From: Trochalopteron elliotii
Lineage: Eukaryota > Chordata > Aves > Passeriformes > Leiothrichidae
Direction of reading: 5' to 3'
Assembly: GCA_024734555.1 (NCBI GenBank)
Contig: JANPWX010000126.1
Span: forward strand, 186,001 to 250,000
DNA length: 64,000 nucleotides
In this document: positions 1 to 12,197 of the stretch, piece by piece
Numbering within the stretch: the first letter of the stretch is position 1
Layout: each line of letters starts with the position of its first letter
Notes under the pieces: generated by a model
Database searches by the model: none
What the model saw: the letters and a program-made list of their open reading frames with translations, nothing else
Told to the model about the DNA's origin: nothing
Translations under genes and position numbers: made by a program

Positions 1-438
1 TTGTCAGTTCAGTATCTGTCAAAATACTTTTGAAAATAATCAGCTTCTAGTTTCACAACCATATGCTGAGGCACTGAGGAGCCACAGGCATGCAATATCA
101 CCCATCAAACAGATTAGAGGCATCTCCTTCCAGCTCAGGGACAAAACCAGAAGATCACATGCTGATTTCTGCTTCTAAAATTAATTTCCATCCTGAAATA
201 TCATTTCTCTTGATGACAGTATAGTGTGTCTCAGCCCAGTCATGTCTAATTGGTGCTGATCCTGCATGAGCTGTCCTGTCCTCTGAGCCTGGTTCTGACT
301 TTGCTACTCAGTGCCATAAAGAAGCCATACAAGAGCTTTTCTCTCTTGAAAGTGGTTCACAGTAACTATCAACACTCCATGCTAAGATGCATTTTTAAAC
401 TGTGGTTTGGCTTTCCCAGAGTAATCTGTCCTACGTGG
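1..438 (-). other. GALNT9: GALNT9 intron 1, distal part
   Basis: Noncoding sequence of ordinary composition, with no recognisable exon, RNA or repeat. It is assigned to intron 1 because no exon resembling the rest of GALNT9 occurs between here and exon 1. Confidence 0.6.
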
Positions 439-665
439 TACTGCCAAGGGGATCTCCACCTCTTCTTAGGGCCAGAACAGTTCTGCCAAGGGGAACTCCA
501 CCTCTTCCACTCTTCTTAGGGCCAGAAAAGTTCTGCCAAGGGGATCTCCACCTCTTTTTAGGGCCAGAACAATTCTGCCAAGGGGATCTCCACCTCTTCT
601 TAGGGCCAGAACAGTTCTGCCAAGGGGATCTCCACCTCTTCTTAGGGCCAGAACAGTTCTGCCAT
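439..665. repeat. Minisatellite, 42-bp unit, about 5 copies
   Basis: Tandem units begin at 439, 481, 531, 573 and 615, and a short sixth partial copy starts at 657. The unit begins TTCTGCCAAGGGGATCTCC and ends GGGCCAGAACAG. The copies at 439, 531, 573 and 615 are 42 bp long; the copy at 481 is 50 bp because of an 8-bp internal duplication of the CTCTTC-rich part. Copies 4 and 5 are nearly identical. Since 42 is a multiple of three, long frames run through it on both strands, but these are repeat artefacts. It lies in GALNT9 intron 1 and is probably length-variable. Confidence 0.95.
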
Positions 666-3600
666 GAGCTGGGCACAGACCCTGACCCCAGTACACTCAT
701 CCCATGAGCATTTCCATCAATTATAAGCAACTGCAATACAGAAAATTTCACACTGGCCTCATTCTTCCATCGGCTCCACTGTGTCTCTTAGACTCTATTT
801 GTGCTCCAGCTCCTTGTCAGCATGATTAAAGGCTGAGAGATGTCTAAACAAGTAGTCCTGTAACATATGCAAAAAATCCTTCTGCAACGATCATCTCCCT
901 CTCTGAGGGCTGCATCACTCAGCCCGTGTCCCTTGGCACGCTGGGCTGCTCCATCCCAGCTTCAAAGTTAGGGCCATGTCTTTGTTCCCTCATAAATATT
1001 TCTCCTCCATTTATGCACATCTTTTGTTCACTCTTCTCATTGTGCAAAGAAGACTGAAAATTCTCACTTTGAGAACTTTTTAATGTGTGACAGAAAGAGG
1101 GAGACAAAGAATCCAGTTATTAGGCACATCAGGTTCAGAATGAATCACAGAAGAAATTCCTCCTTCCATGACCTCATCTGAGAGGGCTCTCTGCAGCCTG
1201 GCTTTGAGTTATGTGGGCCTGGAATGGGAACATAGCTGTGAATATGGGACCCATACCAAGCTGACTCTTTCAGGAAACAGAAGGTTTTACATATAACCCC
1301 ACTGGATACAACCATTATAAAAGCACTTCCCTTCCAGAATTAATTTTCTATTAAATGGAAATGCATTGAGCCAGATGGATCTATTTCAGGAGGAGCATCA
1401 GGCTGGCACAGGTCTAAAATCAAAGATTATTGGGTTTGTGTATTCAGAGCTGGAATAGCTGAGGGTGAAGTGCTCAGTGCAGGTGCTGACATGGTCACGT
1501 CTGTGCCTGAAGGAGTACATGATGGATCTGTTGAGTGAGTTTGCCAAATATTAAATTGAAAAAATAAGTTAAATTCATAATTAATACCTGAAAACATTTT
1601 CACTGCTCCTTGCAATACCAGCAAATGAATAAACAAAAGACATTTTTCAACTGCTGAGAAAGTTGCAAGTTCTGGTAGATGCAAAAGCTCATTAAAGAGT
1701 GGTAGAAATTACTGGCCACCTGGAAGAAAGGTGGCTCCAGTGGAGAATGTGGCTGCCCACATCCCTGTGATGGCTTTGGAAAGTCAGCAGCCACATTCTG
1801 AGTCATGAGTCCTGGGGATTCTCTGGGCAACACACAAATTATCTAACAGAACTACCAAAAAATACAAGTGGTTTCCAAACCCAAGGCTCACACCTAAGCC
1901 ACCCAACCACCCATTTTTTCACGCCAAACCCACTCATTGCTTGTGGAAATTGAAAGCATCAACTCTTCCAGCAGCTGGGCAGCTTAGCATTAGGCTGTTT
2001 AATAACTCCAACATGCTCAGCTCACTCTCCCCTCATGCCTCACTCCCATCTGTTACATGGAGCCACCTGCAATCCATCAGCAGGGTTTAGCATTAACAGC
2101 TCTGTGCTGGAAAACCTGATTCCCTGTTAGAGGTGTGAAAGTGCCTGGTCCCTGCTCTGCACCCACAGTTCAGTGCTGGTGACACAGCCAGCACTCACCT
2201 CCAGTTCACACCAGAGCAAGGGGTGTCAGCATTGGCCACCAGCAGAATTTTGCTCCTGGCAGCCACCAGTGGAGCTGAGTTTTGCAGATACAGAACTTTG
2301 CAGTTATCAGTAGCCTCATTTTACACATGGCTGCATGACCAGAAATCTGTCTTACAAGGAATCTATAGAGCAACTGCAAATTTTCATCCTGAGGAAAACT
2401 AACCTTTGGGTTATACAATGCTATTTCAATTGGGGATATTTTTAGTCTTATCACTGCCTTCAGTTCAGTGTGCACAGGAAAGAATACCACCAATCTTTGC
2501 TACAACACAAGGCTTGCTTGAAAATGAGTTAATATAACAAAAAAATACATTTTTATTTACAAAAGCTGTTCATCCTAGAGGCATATGAGAACTGTAGAAA
2601 AAATAAACTCAATTTCTAAAAGGGCAGTAAGGCCCCGTTGCCAAATAAAATACATAACCAGCATAAAATATCCAAATGAAAAACAACCAATTAACCCTAC
2701 CACCCCACCAAAAATGCTAGAGGGAAAAAAAAAAGAAGCAGCAAACTTCCCCAGTATTGCAGGAAAGGGCTTTCCAGCTGTCTTCATGGATATCTTCCAA
2801 GAGAAATTAAATTCTATGCAACAAACTCCCTTTTTCTTTGCAAATGGTCCTGCAGTACCACTGGCAAGACAGCCATGATGAAGTGCTAATCTGACCTGGT
2901 CTGAGAACTTCTTTCTGCAAAATGCAAACTGGAGCCAAACAGCACAAACACAGAAGCAATGAGAGCCCCCAGAATTAGGAGTCAGAGGCAAAACCCCTCA
3001 AAATCACCAGATCTCTACTAGAAAAGGGAATCCTTCCAAACCCTTCAAGGAGGAAGGACCCTGTTCTCAACCACACTGAAGTAGTACAGGGACACAGCAA
3101 AGCTTCATCCTTTGTACTACTTACACATCATCATGACTACCAAATCTCTTCATCCTATGGCAAAAATGCCTTCACTTGGGCAAACTTACTACTGGAGTTA
3201 CTGTACTGATAACTACTGACTGTGCTGATGCCTCTGGATCAATAGCAAAGATTAATTTAGGCACCTGATTTCAACAGGACTAAGTGCACGTGTGAGCTGA
3301 GGAGAATTTGAATCACTGCTGCAGTCATAAAAACCTACTTGAGGCAGTCACTCCGTGCAGCCAGCAGTGTCTGCCACCCCACACACTGCTCCAGCACAGC
3401 AGGGCTGGCAGCATCTGCACTTTGCTTAGAAAGCACAGTCACTCTTGTACCTGGCTTAGATTCCCAGCTAAACACAAGTGCTGACTCAACCACAGACAAG
3501 GCTCTCAACAGCTCCCCAGGAACAAACTCCAGTAACACACTGGGAACCCCAGAGAGAGCAGCTCTGTGCTGTGAATCCTCTGGCCCACAGCTAACACAGG

Positions 3601-4378
3601 CCCTTGCACAAACAGCTTCTTTCCACAGGCCTGTCTTGGCTGTGCACAGGGGAAGGAGGTGTCAGGAACCTGCTGGGGGAGAGCAAGGCTTGTGCCAGTG
3701 CTGAGCCATTTCACAGGGGCTGTTGTCTCATCAAGGGAGATCCTGGTGCTGCAGCAGCCTCTTGGGCTTGTTGCTCTAATGTGCAGCCCAGAAGGTTGAG
3801 ACTGAAGCAAATGCACACTAAAGAATCCCAGAAGCCAAGCATGTTCCTTTGCATCCTCATCCACCAAATTTGGGTTATTTAAATGTGATTCCAGACACTG
3901 GAATTCTAAATACTGTGCTGTGAAACAGGTATCACTCTCCTGTAGTACTTTGGCATCAAATATCCCTGCCTGACAGAACCATTTTTAAGTAGCAGAAAGC
4001 TATTTAAAGAGAAGGTCTTTTAAAAACCTTTTCCTTGGTTTAGTTTTCTTCATCACTGCCCACTCTCCCAGGATGACATGCAAATTACAGCTCATGTATT
4101 AAAAGCATAAATCAGACCAATGGCAAGTGAAAGTGCTTCTGGAGAATGGCTCCATAGGAGGTGATACAAGGCTTAGGATATTCAGAAATCTATATCCTCA
4201 CCTTCTCTAAAAACGTTTTGCTCATTTACTTCAACAACTCTTCAGCCCCCAAGAGAACTCTGCGTCCACACTGCGCATGATGACAAAGCAGAATCTCTCT
4301 ATTGTCTCCTCAGCTCTCTGCCCTGCTGCTGCCCTTGGACTCTCCTTCAAAGACACTAATCAAGGACATATCTGAAGG

Positions 4379-4394
4379 AAAAAAAAAAAAAAAA
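4379..4394. repeat. A16 homopolymer
   Basis: Sixteen A in a row, followed by CCCAAC, in intron 1. No flanking target duplication or retroposed gene body was recognised. Confidence 0.9.
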
Positions 4395-5932
4395 CCCAAC
4401 AAAAATATTTGGCCTTTTGCCATTTGTCAGAGATTCTCAAAACCAGCCCATTTCTGCTGCATTGTTTCACTAAGGACTGCCCTCAACAAGGATAAAAAAC
4501 AACTCATGGCCCCAGGCTCATCCTTGGTTTGTGAGAAGATCCCTCAGAACAAGTCATCCAAGTAAATTAAACACAGAATTGTTCAGAAATGAAATGGCCT
4601 GAGAAGTGCAGTAAGAGGGGGAGGGAACTGGTGTGAGAGCTCCTCTGGAACATCCATTCCACTGGATTTCCCACAAAAGGTGCTGCTGCACTGTCTTTCC
4701 ATGCCCAGCAAGGAGTCAACTTAGCTAAACCGGGTGAAATAAAAAGTTAGTGCAAAGAACTGCAGAAAGCACAAGTCCTCTTCCCTCACTGAGGGGGGAG
4801 AGCATCAAACCAGAGGGATAAGAGAGCAGAACTCAGCTCCAAAATACCACTTCCTTGGACATCTACAGACACGTACATGCACACAGCTCACTTCATCTGG
4901 ACCTACACCAGATCACTGGTGTGACATCACTTCAAGAAATGAGAATTTGAAAGCCCAACAAGATCAAACCGAGAAATAACCAACAGAACCAAGGCTGTCA
5001 CCTTTACTCCCAGCAGCACTACGGTGTGTTTAAACTCAGAGTAACTCCAGCTAAATCAGGTCTCTGCAAGACCAAGTTGCATCATGACTGCCTTCTGTTG
5101 GATAACTCAAGAAATCTTGGCTCAGGAGATGGCCTTACACTCTTCTTATCTCCTATAGGACTTGCTGAGTAACCAGTAAGTGCCAGTTGTGTATCTTGTC
5201 TTCAAAACTGTCTGGACAACCTAGATGTTCCAGAACACCTGAAAGGATAGAAACTCTAGGGCAGAAAGACAGCTTTTAATCTGTTTGCACCTGCCCTGCT
5301 GTCCTAGAAATGGGTTTTTCCTCCACCTATGAAGCTTTCAGGTGTTCACAGCCATTTCCATTGCACCACAGCTAGGAGTTTTAGGAAACGCAGACACATC
5401 CAATTAGTATTTGGCTGGTTTAGCTCTGTGCTCTCAGGAGAAGATGACTTTGGGTCATTTGGGAGGAACTCTCTCTGGCTTTACTCTCAGGAACTCGAGG
5501 TGTCTTATTTCAGAGGACAGTTTTGATCAATAGGACTACAACAAGGTTGGAAACTGCTCTGCTGTCACTGGCTCTCTTCCTTCCTGTTATCCAGAACATC
5601 ACAGGCTCTTTTTATTTTCTACATTTTTCTGGCCTTCAGTGTGTTGGTTTAAACTAAATGATGGTAATGACTACCAAGAGAAGCCCCACAAACAACAACA
5701 ATAATAAAAAAGTATGCCAAGTATGCTGAGAAAGAGAAACTGAGTGCCCATTAGTAAAGTTAGAGAGGAGCATTAAAAAAAGGCAGATTTGTTAAACGTG
5801 ACTCATTTATTTTCCTTCCTTTCATAAATCTTAGTGTTCACTTGGATAAGTGCCACACATTCAGCGTCTGAAACCTCATTCTAAAATGATGCTCCTGCTT
5901 TAACTGCTACTTGCCTTTATTTACTAAAACAT

Positions 5933-5953
5933 CAAACAAACAAACAATAAAAC
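5933..5953. repeat. Short CAAA/AAAC simple repeat
   Basis: Three to four AAAC units in AT-rich intronic DNA. Confidence 0.75.
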
Positions 5954-6885
5954 CCCCTAAACTCAAAAACCAGCTCCACCTCTCTCTATCAAGGGTATTA
6001 AGTTAAAGCCAGGTTTTCTAATCCTCTAAACCTGTGCAGTGGCTGTAGGTGTGCAACCAGCACACTGCAGCTCCTCTCTGGGAAGATGACAGACCCATAT
6101 TTGCTTTTCCAATTCCAGCGAAATGTACCAAGAAATGGAAGGATACTGAACTGGAATACAGCTGAAAAGGCAACAAAAACATCAGGCAAAGGTTTCCTTT
6201 ATGCCTCTGTAAACATTGCTTTTAATCTCATATGGTACAAATGATTCAAGTTCCATACAAATGAGTCAATGATAAAATTACCACTTTTTTTTCCTGTCAA
6301 AATAAGCTTTCTTCCCAGCTACCAAGACAAAAAGCAGAAACATGACATATAAAATAGTTACCACTGTATGAAACACAGAGCACAGGGAAAGACTTTAAAA
6401 TCACTGATGTGCTGCCGAAATGGAGACATTTTTTTGTATTTGTCTATATTTTGCAGAGCTGAGTGCAATTTTGCCTGTTTTACAAAAGAGAGCTGCCCTC
6501 TTTTTTAACTAAACTTTTAGAACTTTTCTTCCTAAAGTGCCTAAACAGAGTAATACTATTTTGAATATTACCTTATATTTATATAGGGCCTATCCAAATA
6601 TTGGCTCATTACGTTTCCCTTCTGTTGTGGTGAATAAAACCTTGACCTTCCTGAAAGCACTGATTGTGAGTTCTCTCAGCTACATAAATCAAGGCTAACA
6701 CAACCAAAGCAAGTGTGATGGGGAAATTGGTCTGTTGGACTTGACCATCACTTTGCAATACAGAAGGTCAGGCCTGTAGCAATGGTGACTTACCCAGGCT
6801 TGAGAAAATGACCCAGAGCACAGTAGAAAACACTGTGTGGTAAACCAAGAAATGGTTTAACTTGGTTTAAATGGCCAAACTTAAG

Positions 6886-6912
6886 AAAAAAAAAAAAAAG
6901 AAAGAAAAAAAG
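6886..6912. repeat. A-rich tract
   Basis: Fourteen A, then GAAAGAAAAAAAG. It is a purine-only low-complexity run in intron 1. Confidence 0.85.
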
Positions 6913-8253
6913 TTAGTATTTTTCCCTCCTGCCTTCCTGAGGACCAACCTTACACTTCTTTAAAAATGTTCTCAAACTGAGGCCACAGGAAGAGAAGCCC
7001 ATCACCAGGATAAGGAAACCACACGGCTGAGAGCAGAGCCCACAAGTGAGCTGGTATTTCTGATGTTTAGGTGCTGATTTTGCCAGATGTATGTTAGCAG
7101 CAGACCATAAACACATAAAATAGAAATAGTTATAAAATGTGTGGGTATGAGAAGTTTCATGGGTACAAAGCTGCAGTCACACTAAATGTGATCCGTGCAC
7201 ATGTGGCTTTGCCTCTCTCCTCTGCCAAGGCACTGCTCTTCAGCTGAGAGCTGTCAGCTGTAAAAACTTCTTTTTGACAATGTGGACATGTGGTGTGGAC
7301 ATTCACATGACCCTCCTGCAGCCTGTTCCCAACCCTTACTTTCAAACCTGGAAATTTGGACCCATTTTCAACCAGTCCCAAGGTTGTGAAGAATAAATTG
7401 CCCTTTTAAAAATACTACTGTAACTTTTACCTATGCAGATTGCCAGGCTGAATTTTAAATGCAATCACTTGGCTTCCAGAGCACTCTCAAAATCAGGAGT
7501 CCCAGTCAGCAGGAATCAGTACTCTGCACCCAAGACCTGCTATTTCCATCATTTTAAGCCTCTGTGCTGCAATTATGTGAATTGTCCACGTTCTCCCCCA
7601 GCCTCCTCCATGAAATGCATATGTAATGCAAACCCCATTGATCACACTGGAAATTGCTATTGCATTTAATCTTCCCAAAGAGAGCAAAATCAAATTATTA
7701 TGTGTTACAAATGATAACCTGTCTAATTCCAGGGAATACTCCCAACTTATCCCTCCACATCTGAAACAGAACAGGTCAAAGGGGTCTAGTGTAGAAGACA
7801 TGGGCAGGAAGACATGATGTGAGAATACATAATGAGAAGATGAAAGCTCTCTTAATCTTTGCAGATTGAATGAAATCTAATTACATGCTGTATTGATTGT
7901 TGTGTATTACTGGAAAGAGACAGTGAAAAGGGAAAAAGGCAATTAGACTGAAATTGTAGTCTGACCTTCAATTGCTTTTGGCATGAAAGGTTATGCTCTA
8001 CTTGGGGCATCAAAAATTCTTTATCCTCTGTGGTGAATCATTAGCAACAGACTTAGATGCAAAACTGATTAGGGGAAAAAAACCCAGTCAATTAAATAAT
8101 TTTAATTTTTCCCCTTTACAAAAAAAGTAAGAAAAGAAAGAAAATACCAAGATATTATCATTATGGCATCTAAAGAATTGCTACCAAGTCTAACTGGCAT
8201 GAGTTCTGTGTTGAATGACAATAAAATACATCCATCAATAGCAATACCATAGC

Positions 8254-8281
8254 AAAAAAAAAAAAATATATATATATATAT
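8254..8281. repeat. A13 followed by (TA)n microsatellite
   Basis: Thirteen A run straight into about seven TA units. It is probably length-variable. Confidence 0.9.
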
Positions 8282-11200
8282 GGATTGCTCAACTAGCTCT
8301 ATAATAACTCTGTTTTTCAAAATAAACATTGTACCCAAGGTCAAACATCAGGAGGTAATACAAAGTCTCACCAAGAAAATTCCACTGACACGTTTCATTG
8401 CTTTCCTTTCCCTTTACATGCTCTGTTCATTTGCTTCCACCAAACCCAGCAGCAGCTGAGAGAGAAGCAAGCTTTCAGAAATACTATTTTCCCCAAGTTG
8501 ATAAAAAACCAGAGCACGAGCCAAATGGAAACTATTGTTTGGGTGTATGTCTGCACGACTCTGCAGGGAATCATGGCAATTCTCATTCATCCCATTCTAA
8601 AAACTCCTGTTCTGCCAAAGATAATTGCAAGGACCAGCTTTCTCCTGACTTTCATGCATGGTCCTCTGCGTTCTGCAGGCACCTCCACAGGCACTGCACT
8701 CACTGATTTTATTCAGACTGAAAAGTTAATGAGTTCTCAAGTGATCAGTTTTGGGTTGCCTCTTTATACATTTGTAATGTTACTGCCTGTGTTTATTTTC
8801 CTTGCAGAAGGTACACGCTTCCAAATAACATTTCCTTGATTGTATGTAAACAAATATATGTGACAGAAACAAAATTCTGTGCAGCTGCAGGGCTGGTCTC
8901 TCACAGAGTGACTTTTTATTGCACTGGATCATCAACAGAGTCCCTAGAAAATCCAGGTAAGTTTCACAAGTTCAGGTCTCATCTGAATAAAAGAGAAAAA
9001 TAAAATAAAAGAACACTGAGATATTAACAAAAATATACTTAATAGGTAGCTCTAAATTTTCTGGTTTCAAAGAGAAAGGACCAAGAGCAAAGAACTGAAA
9101 TACTGGGCTGGGCTGACCTGCTGCAATGATAACATTGAGCTGGACTCAGCCTCCTGATGCTTTGAAGAGTTCTGGGTATGCAAGGAACTTGTATTCCTCA
9201 TGAATAAAACGTGTCTGCCCATGTCTGTCTCTCCACATAGAAGAGGCTTTGACCCACCTTATGAAAAAGTAACAACCAAAACATCCCCAGTCAGCTCTCT
9301 AACCTTGTGATCAGGCAGCATGTACAGGACAGGGGCTGAGAAACCTTGTTCAACATTCAGGTGAAGCTGCAGAGCTCCAGGGCACACGGAGTGTTTGTGT
9401 AACAGCAGCCTTGCTGTGTGACACAGCACAGCCCTGTCAGACAGGCTCCCCCGAATCCCAGTGCTGCCTGAGCAGCAATTTGTGCCCATTAATGGCACAA
9501 ATAGTGAGTCATGATATTACAAACAGAATAGCAGCGAGCTAAACCCAAGCAGAGATGCTTGGTCCTGATCTCACTTACAGTGATGCAACTCCGATGATTT
9601 CAGTGCAGCACCTTCTAATTTCTTAGGACTTTTTGCTTTTGTTGGAACACAATGGGGGAGGAAAGTATTTTTTTCAGAAGATGATGAAATAATTAATCTG
9701 TGTTAATGTACCACTGGGTAATAACAAAAAACCCAACAATCACATTAGAGAAAAATTAAGGGGAAATAAATAGGAAATTTGAACAGGTCAGCTCGTAAAA
9801 CTTTCTGTATTTTCCTGCGTAAGAACTTTCAGGAAAAGAAGACTGCCTGCAGTGTTTGATATGACCTGAAGAAGCAACATAACACTAAATTCAAGTAATT
9901 TCACCTTGAAGATCCACATCCAATAAATGAAATTAAAGAAGATGAAGAAAACAGTTCCCAAAATAGAGGCATGCTTTACAGAGAACTTCCAGTCACTGCG
10001 TGCAGTGGTGCCTGCCTGGAACATTAAGGACTCCTGCTGATTCTCCAGGGGTTGCTATGCTGAGATGAACACAGCATAGGGAAATCCTACCCAAAGTCTC
10101 CCCCATGAACAACACCAAGAACAAATCTATTTGGGCCAAACCCCCCCCATTCACTGAACTACAACAGATCTATCTTGAGGAGCGATCTAATTTAGTTTGG
10201 GAACTTTGTGGCTTTGTGGAATTCACAAGAAGGATTTTCCTCTTAAATCCTACATTCTTCAAAATTGTTCCAGAATATGGTTAGAAAACACAGCTGTTGA
10301 CATTTTCCCTCTAATTCCTGAATGTGTGGGGTTGGGACTAACACCCCATTCCACGTTCCCCCTCTCTCTGCCCTGTTTATCCAGAGGAGAATGTGAGGGG
10401 CTGCCTGTTCCCTAACACTTGCTGGCACAAACTGCATATGGTAATAACAGCCTAACTTACTTAGATTTATACATTCATTCACAAAGTAGTAATAGTAAAC
10501 ATACTTCATGCTAACCCTCCTATTTGTCTGCATTTTGAGGCTACAGTAGCCTTTCTTAAATCAATGTTACGAGTAAGATTTCCACAAGCAGCCTAGAAGC
10601 ACATTTGCTCTACTTAAACATATTTACACTGAAAATTTTATTTGCTGCAAAACACTAAATGTTACATTTATACTATAATTTCATGCAAAAGTTCACTCCT
10701 TCAGCCTTTTCTTGTCCAAAACACTGCTATATTTAATCACATACTTATTTATTTGATGTCTCACACTTAGAACTTTACAAATCTATGCAAATACGAATGC
10801 ATTCATTTTGAAGAATTAGTTTCTATATGAAATGTTATCTGTCCTATAACAACTTTGATGGCTTAGCCTGTTTTAACTACTGTGGAAGGGTTCTTTGCTT
10901 ACCTAGCAATATTTTTCAAGGCTGGTGAATTAGAATGTTAAGTCATAAAAAGAACTGGTGGATGCTTCCCCTCCTCATCAATGACAATAACAAATTTAAA
11001 TGGCAAAATCATTACGGAAACATATGGGTGCTATGTTTAAACAGACCATTAATAGTGCACAATGTTAGAACTCAGCAGAATGTTTTTAAAGTAGTTCTGA
11101 AACCAAGTATTTGACTTCCAGCTATAATCTAACACTGTATGTGCTATACAACTTCCTATGCAGATTTCATACATGCAGGCAAACTGTAAAAACTGGTACA

Positions 11201-11524
11201 GTTCATAGGGACTTCCTCTGAACCCATAGGGACTTTCCTCCTGAAACCCCTGAACTGCAGCCTCCTGAACTTTGCATCGATTGAGCAAGTCCTGACTTTA
11301 GCCCAAGAGTTGGCAGAGAGGCAGGGTGGTGGTGGGAGGCTCGACAAACCCTCCAGCAAACCCCAGCATCACCTCTTGCCCTTGGTTTTCAGCACTTCAG
11401 CGCTAGGGTCGGTGCGATCGGTGCTCAGTTTCCCTTCCCCAGAGGGAGGGACACTTCGGGGGCTCTTGCCCAGCCTGCAGCACCCTCCCGGGGCACAGGA
11501 CGTCCCCTCCCCGCCCCTCTCCGT

Positions 11525-11526
11525 AC
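11525..11526 (-). other. GALNT9: GALNT9 intron 1 splice donor
   Basis: On the minus strand the coding sequence reads AAT G then GTACGG. GT is present with A at +3 and G at +5, but +4 and +6 differ from the usual GTRAGT. The cut after the first base of a Gly codon fits the NQLNG junction shared by the family. If used, it makes the first intron phase 1. Confidence 0.8.
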
Positions 11527-11767
11527 CATTGAGCTGGTTGTAGACCACTTCCTCCAGGTGGTCCAGGCGCTGCAGGATGGACTCCCTGTCGGCCAGGCTG
11601 CCCACCTTGGCGCCGCGGCTCCTGGCCCGGCGGTCCGCGCTCCGGACGATCTGCACCAGCTCCTGGGAGCGGTCCTGGATCCTGCAGTAGACGGAGAAGA
11701 GGATGATGCCCACGAAGACCAAGATGTTCACCGTCAACAAAGTTTTGATTTTCCGTGCCACCGCCAT
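11527..11767 (-). CDS. GALNT9: GALNT9 exon 1 (start codon, signal anchor, start of stem)
   Basis: First coding exon of a GALNT-family enzyme. These Golgi proteins add GalNAc to Ser/Thr to begin mucin-type O-glycosylation; GALNT9 belongs to the brain-enriched subgroup with GALNT8, GALNT17 and GALNT18. The ATG is at 11767-11765 and 80 codons plus one base follow. The protein begins MAVARKIK, giving a short basic cytosolic tail. A hydrophobic segment at about residues 9-28 (LLTVNILVFVGIILFSVYC) is the type II signal anchor. A polar Arg-rich stem follows, ending in a heptad-like stretch (LQRLDHLEEVVYNQLN). From memory this matches the GALNT9 N-terminus closely, and GALNT17 and GALNT18 clearly less well. 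The exon ends in phase 1 at G|GTACGG (GT at 11526-11525). The catalytic GT27 and ricin-type lectin domains are not in the window. The start has C at -3 and G at +4. The frame stays open upstream to the N gap with no other in-frame ATG, so this start rests on family agreement. Confidence 0.93.
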
Positions 11768-11871
11768 GGGAGCCTCGGGCGCGGTGGCGGGGGGCGCATC
11801 CAGGCGCGGCGAGCGGCGGCCCCGCGGCCACCCGGCGAGGGACGCGTTTCGAGTACTGATACGAATCGACT

Positions 11872-12174
11872 NNNNNNNNNNNNNNNNNNNNNNNNNNNNN
11901 NNNNNNNNNNNNNNNNNNNNNNNNNNNNNNNNNNNNNNNNNNNNNNNNNNNNNNNNNNNNNNNNNNNNNNNNNNNNNNNNNNNNNNNNNNNNNNNNNNNN
12001 NNNNNNNNNNNNNNNNNNNNNNNNNNNNNNNNNNNNNNNNNNNNNNNNNNNNNNNNNNNNNNNNNNNNNNNNNNNNNNNNNNNNNNNNNNNNNNNNNNNN
12101 NNNNNNNNNNNNNNNNNNNNNNNNNNNNNNNNNNNNNNNNNNNNNNNNNNNNNNNNNNNNNNNNNNNNNNNNNN
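11872..12174. other. Assembly gap (303 N)
   Basis: A continuous run of N lies in the CpG island just upstream of the visible 5' UTR. GC-rich avian promoters are often lost in short-read assemblies. The gap means that the 303 hidden bases, and any upstream start codon or 5' exon boundary in them, cannot be assessed. Confidence 0.99.
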
Positions 12175-12197
12175 GAATGTCCAGATCCCGTGACCAT

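Larger units (their letters stand above)
666..11524 (-). other. GALNT9: GALNT9 intron 1, proximal part
   Basis: About 10.9 kb of AT-leaning noncoding DNA. I looked for the next GALNT9 exon (stem and start of the catalytic domain with its conserved FIFVNEAL-type and DDNSD-type motifs) and saw none in any minus-strand frame. Homopolymer and simple repeats are present (listed separately). The last 250 bases toward exon 1 become GC-rich as part of the CpG island. Occasional reading frames of about 100 codons, such as 8498-8839 or 2575-2991, resemble no family I know. Confidence 0.7.

Noticed and set aside
439..665. CRISPR-like array
   Set aside because: The copies abut without unique spacers and the host is a vertebrate; it is a tandem minisatellite.
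402..751. Repeat-containing proteins on both strands at the minisatellite
   Set aside because: The frames exist only because the unit is 42 bp. Both strands and several frames are open, and no domain is recognisable.
2575..2991. 138-codon minus-strand frame with hydrophobic stretches
   Set aside because: Hydrophobicity comes from A-rich (T-rich on the other strand) DNA. No family resemblance, and it lies within GALNT9 intron 1.
8498..8839. 113-codon plus-strand frame with membrane-like segments
   Set aside because: It is in an intron, antisense to the gene, with no recognised family or splice support.
10785..10792. Octamer motif ATGCAAAT (also at 14795 and 50331)
   Set aside because: An 8-base motif is expected a few times by chance in 64 kb, and nothing around it adds support.
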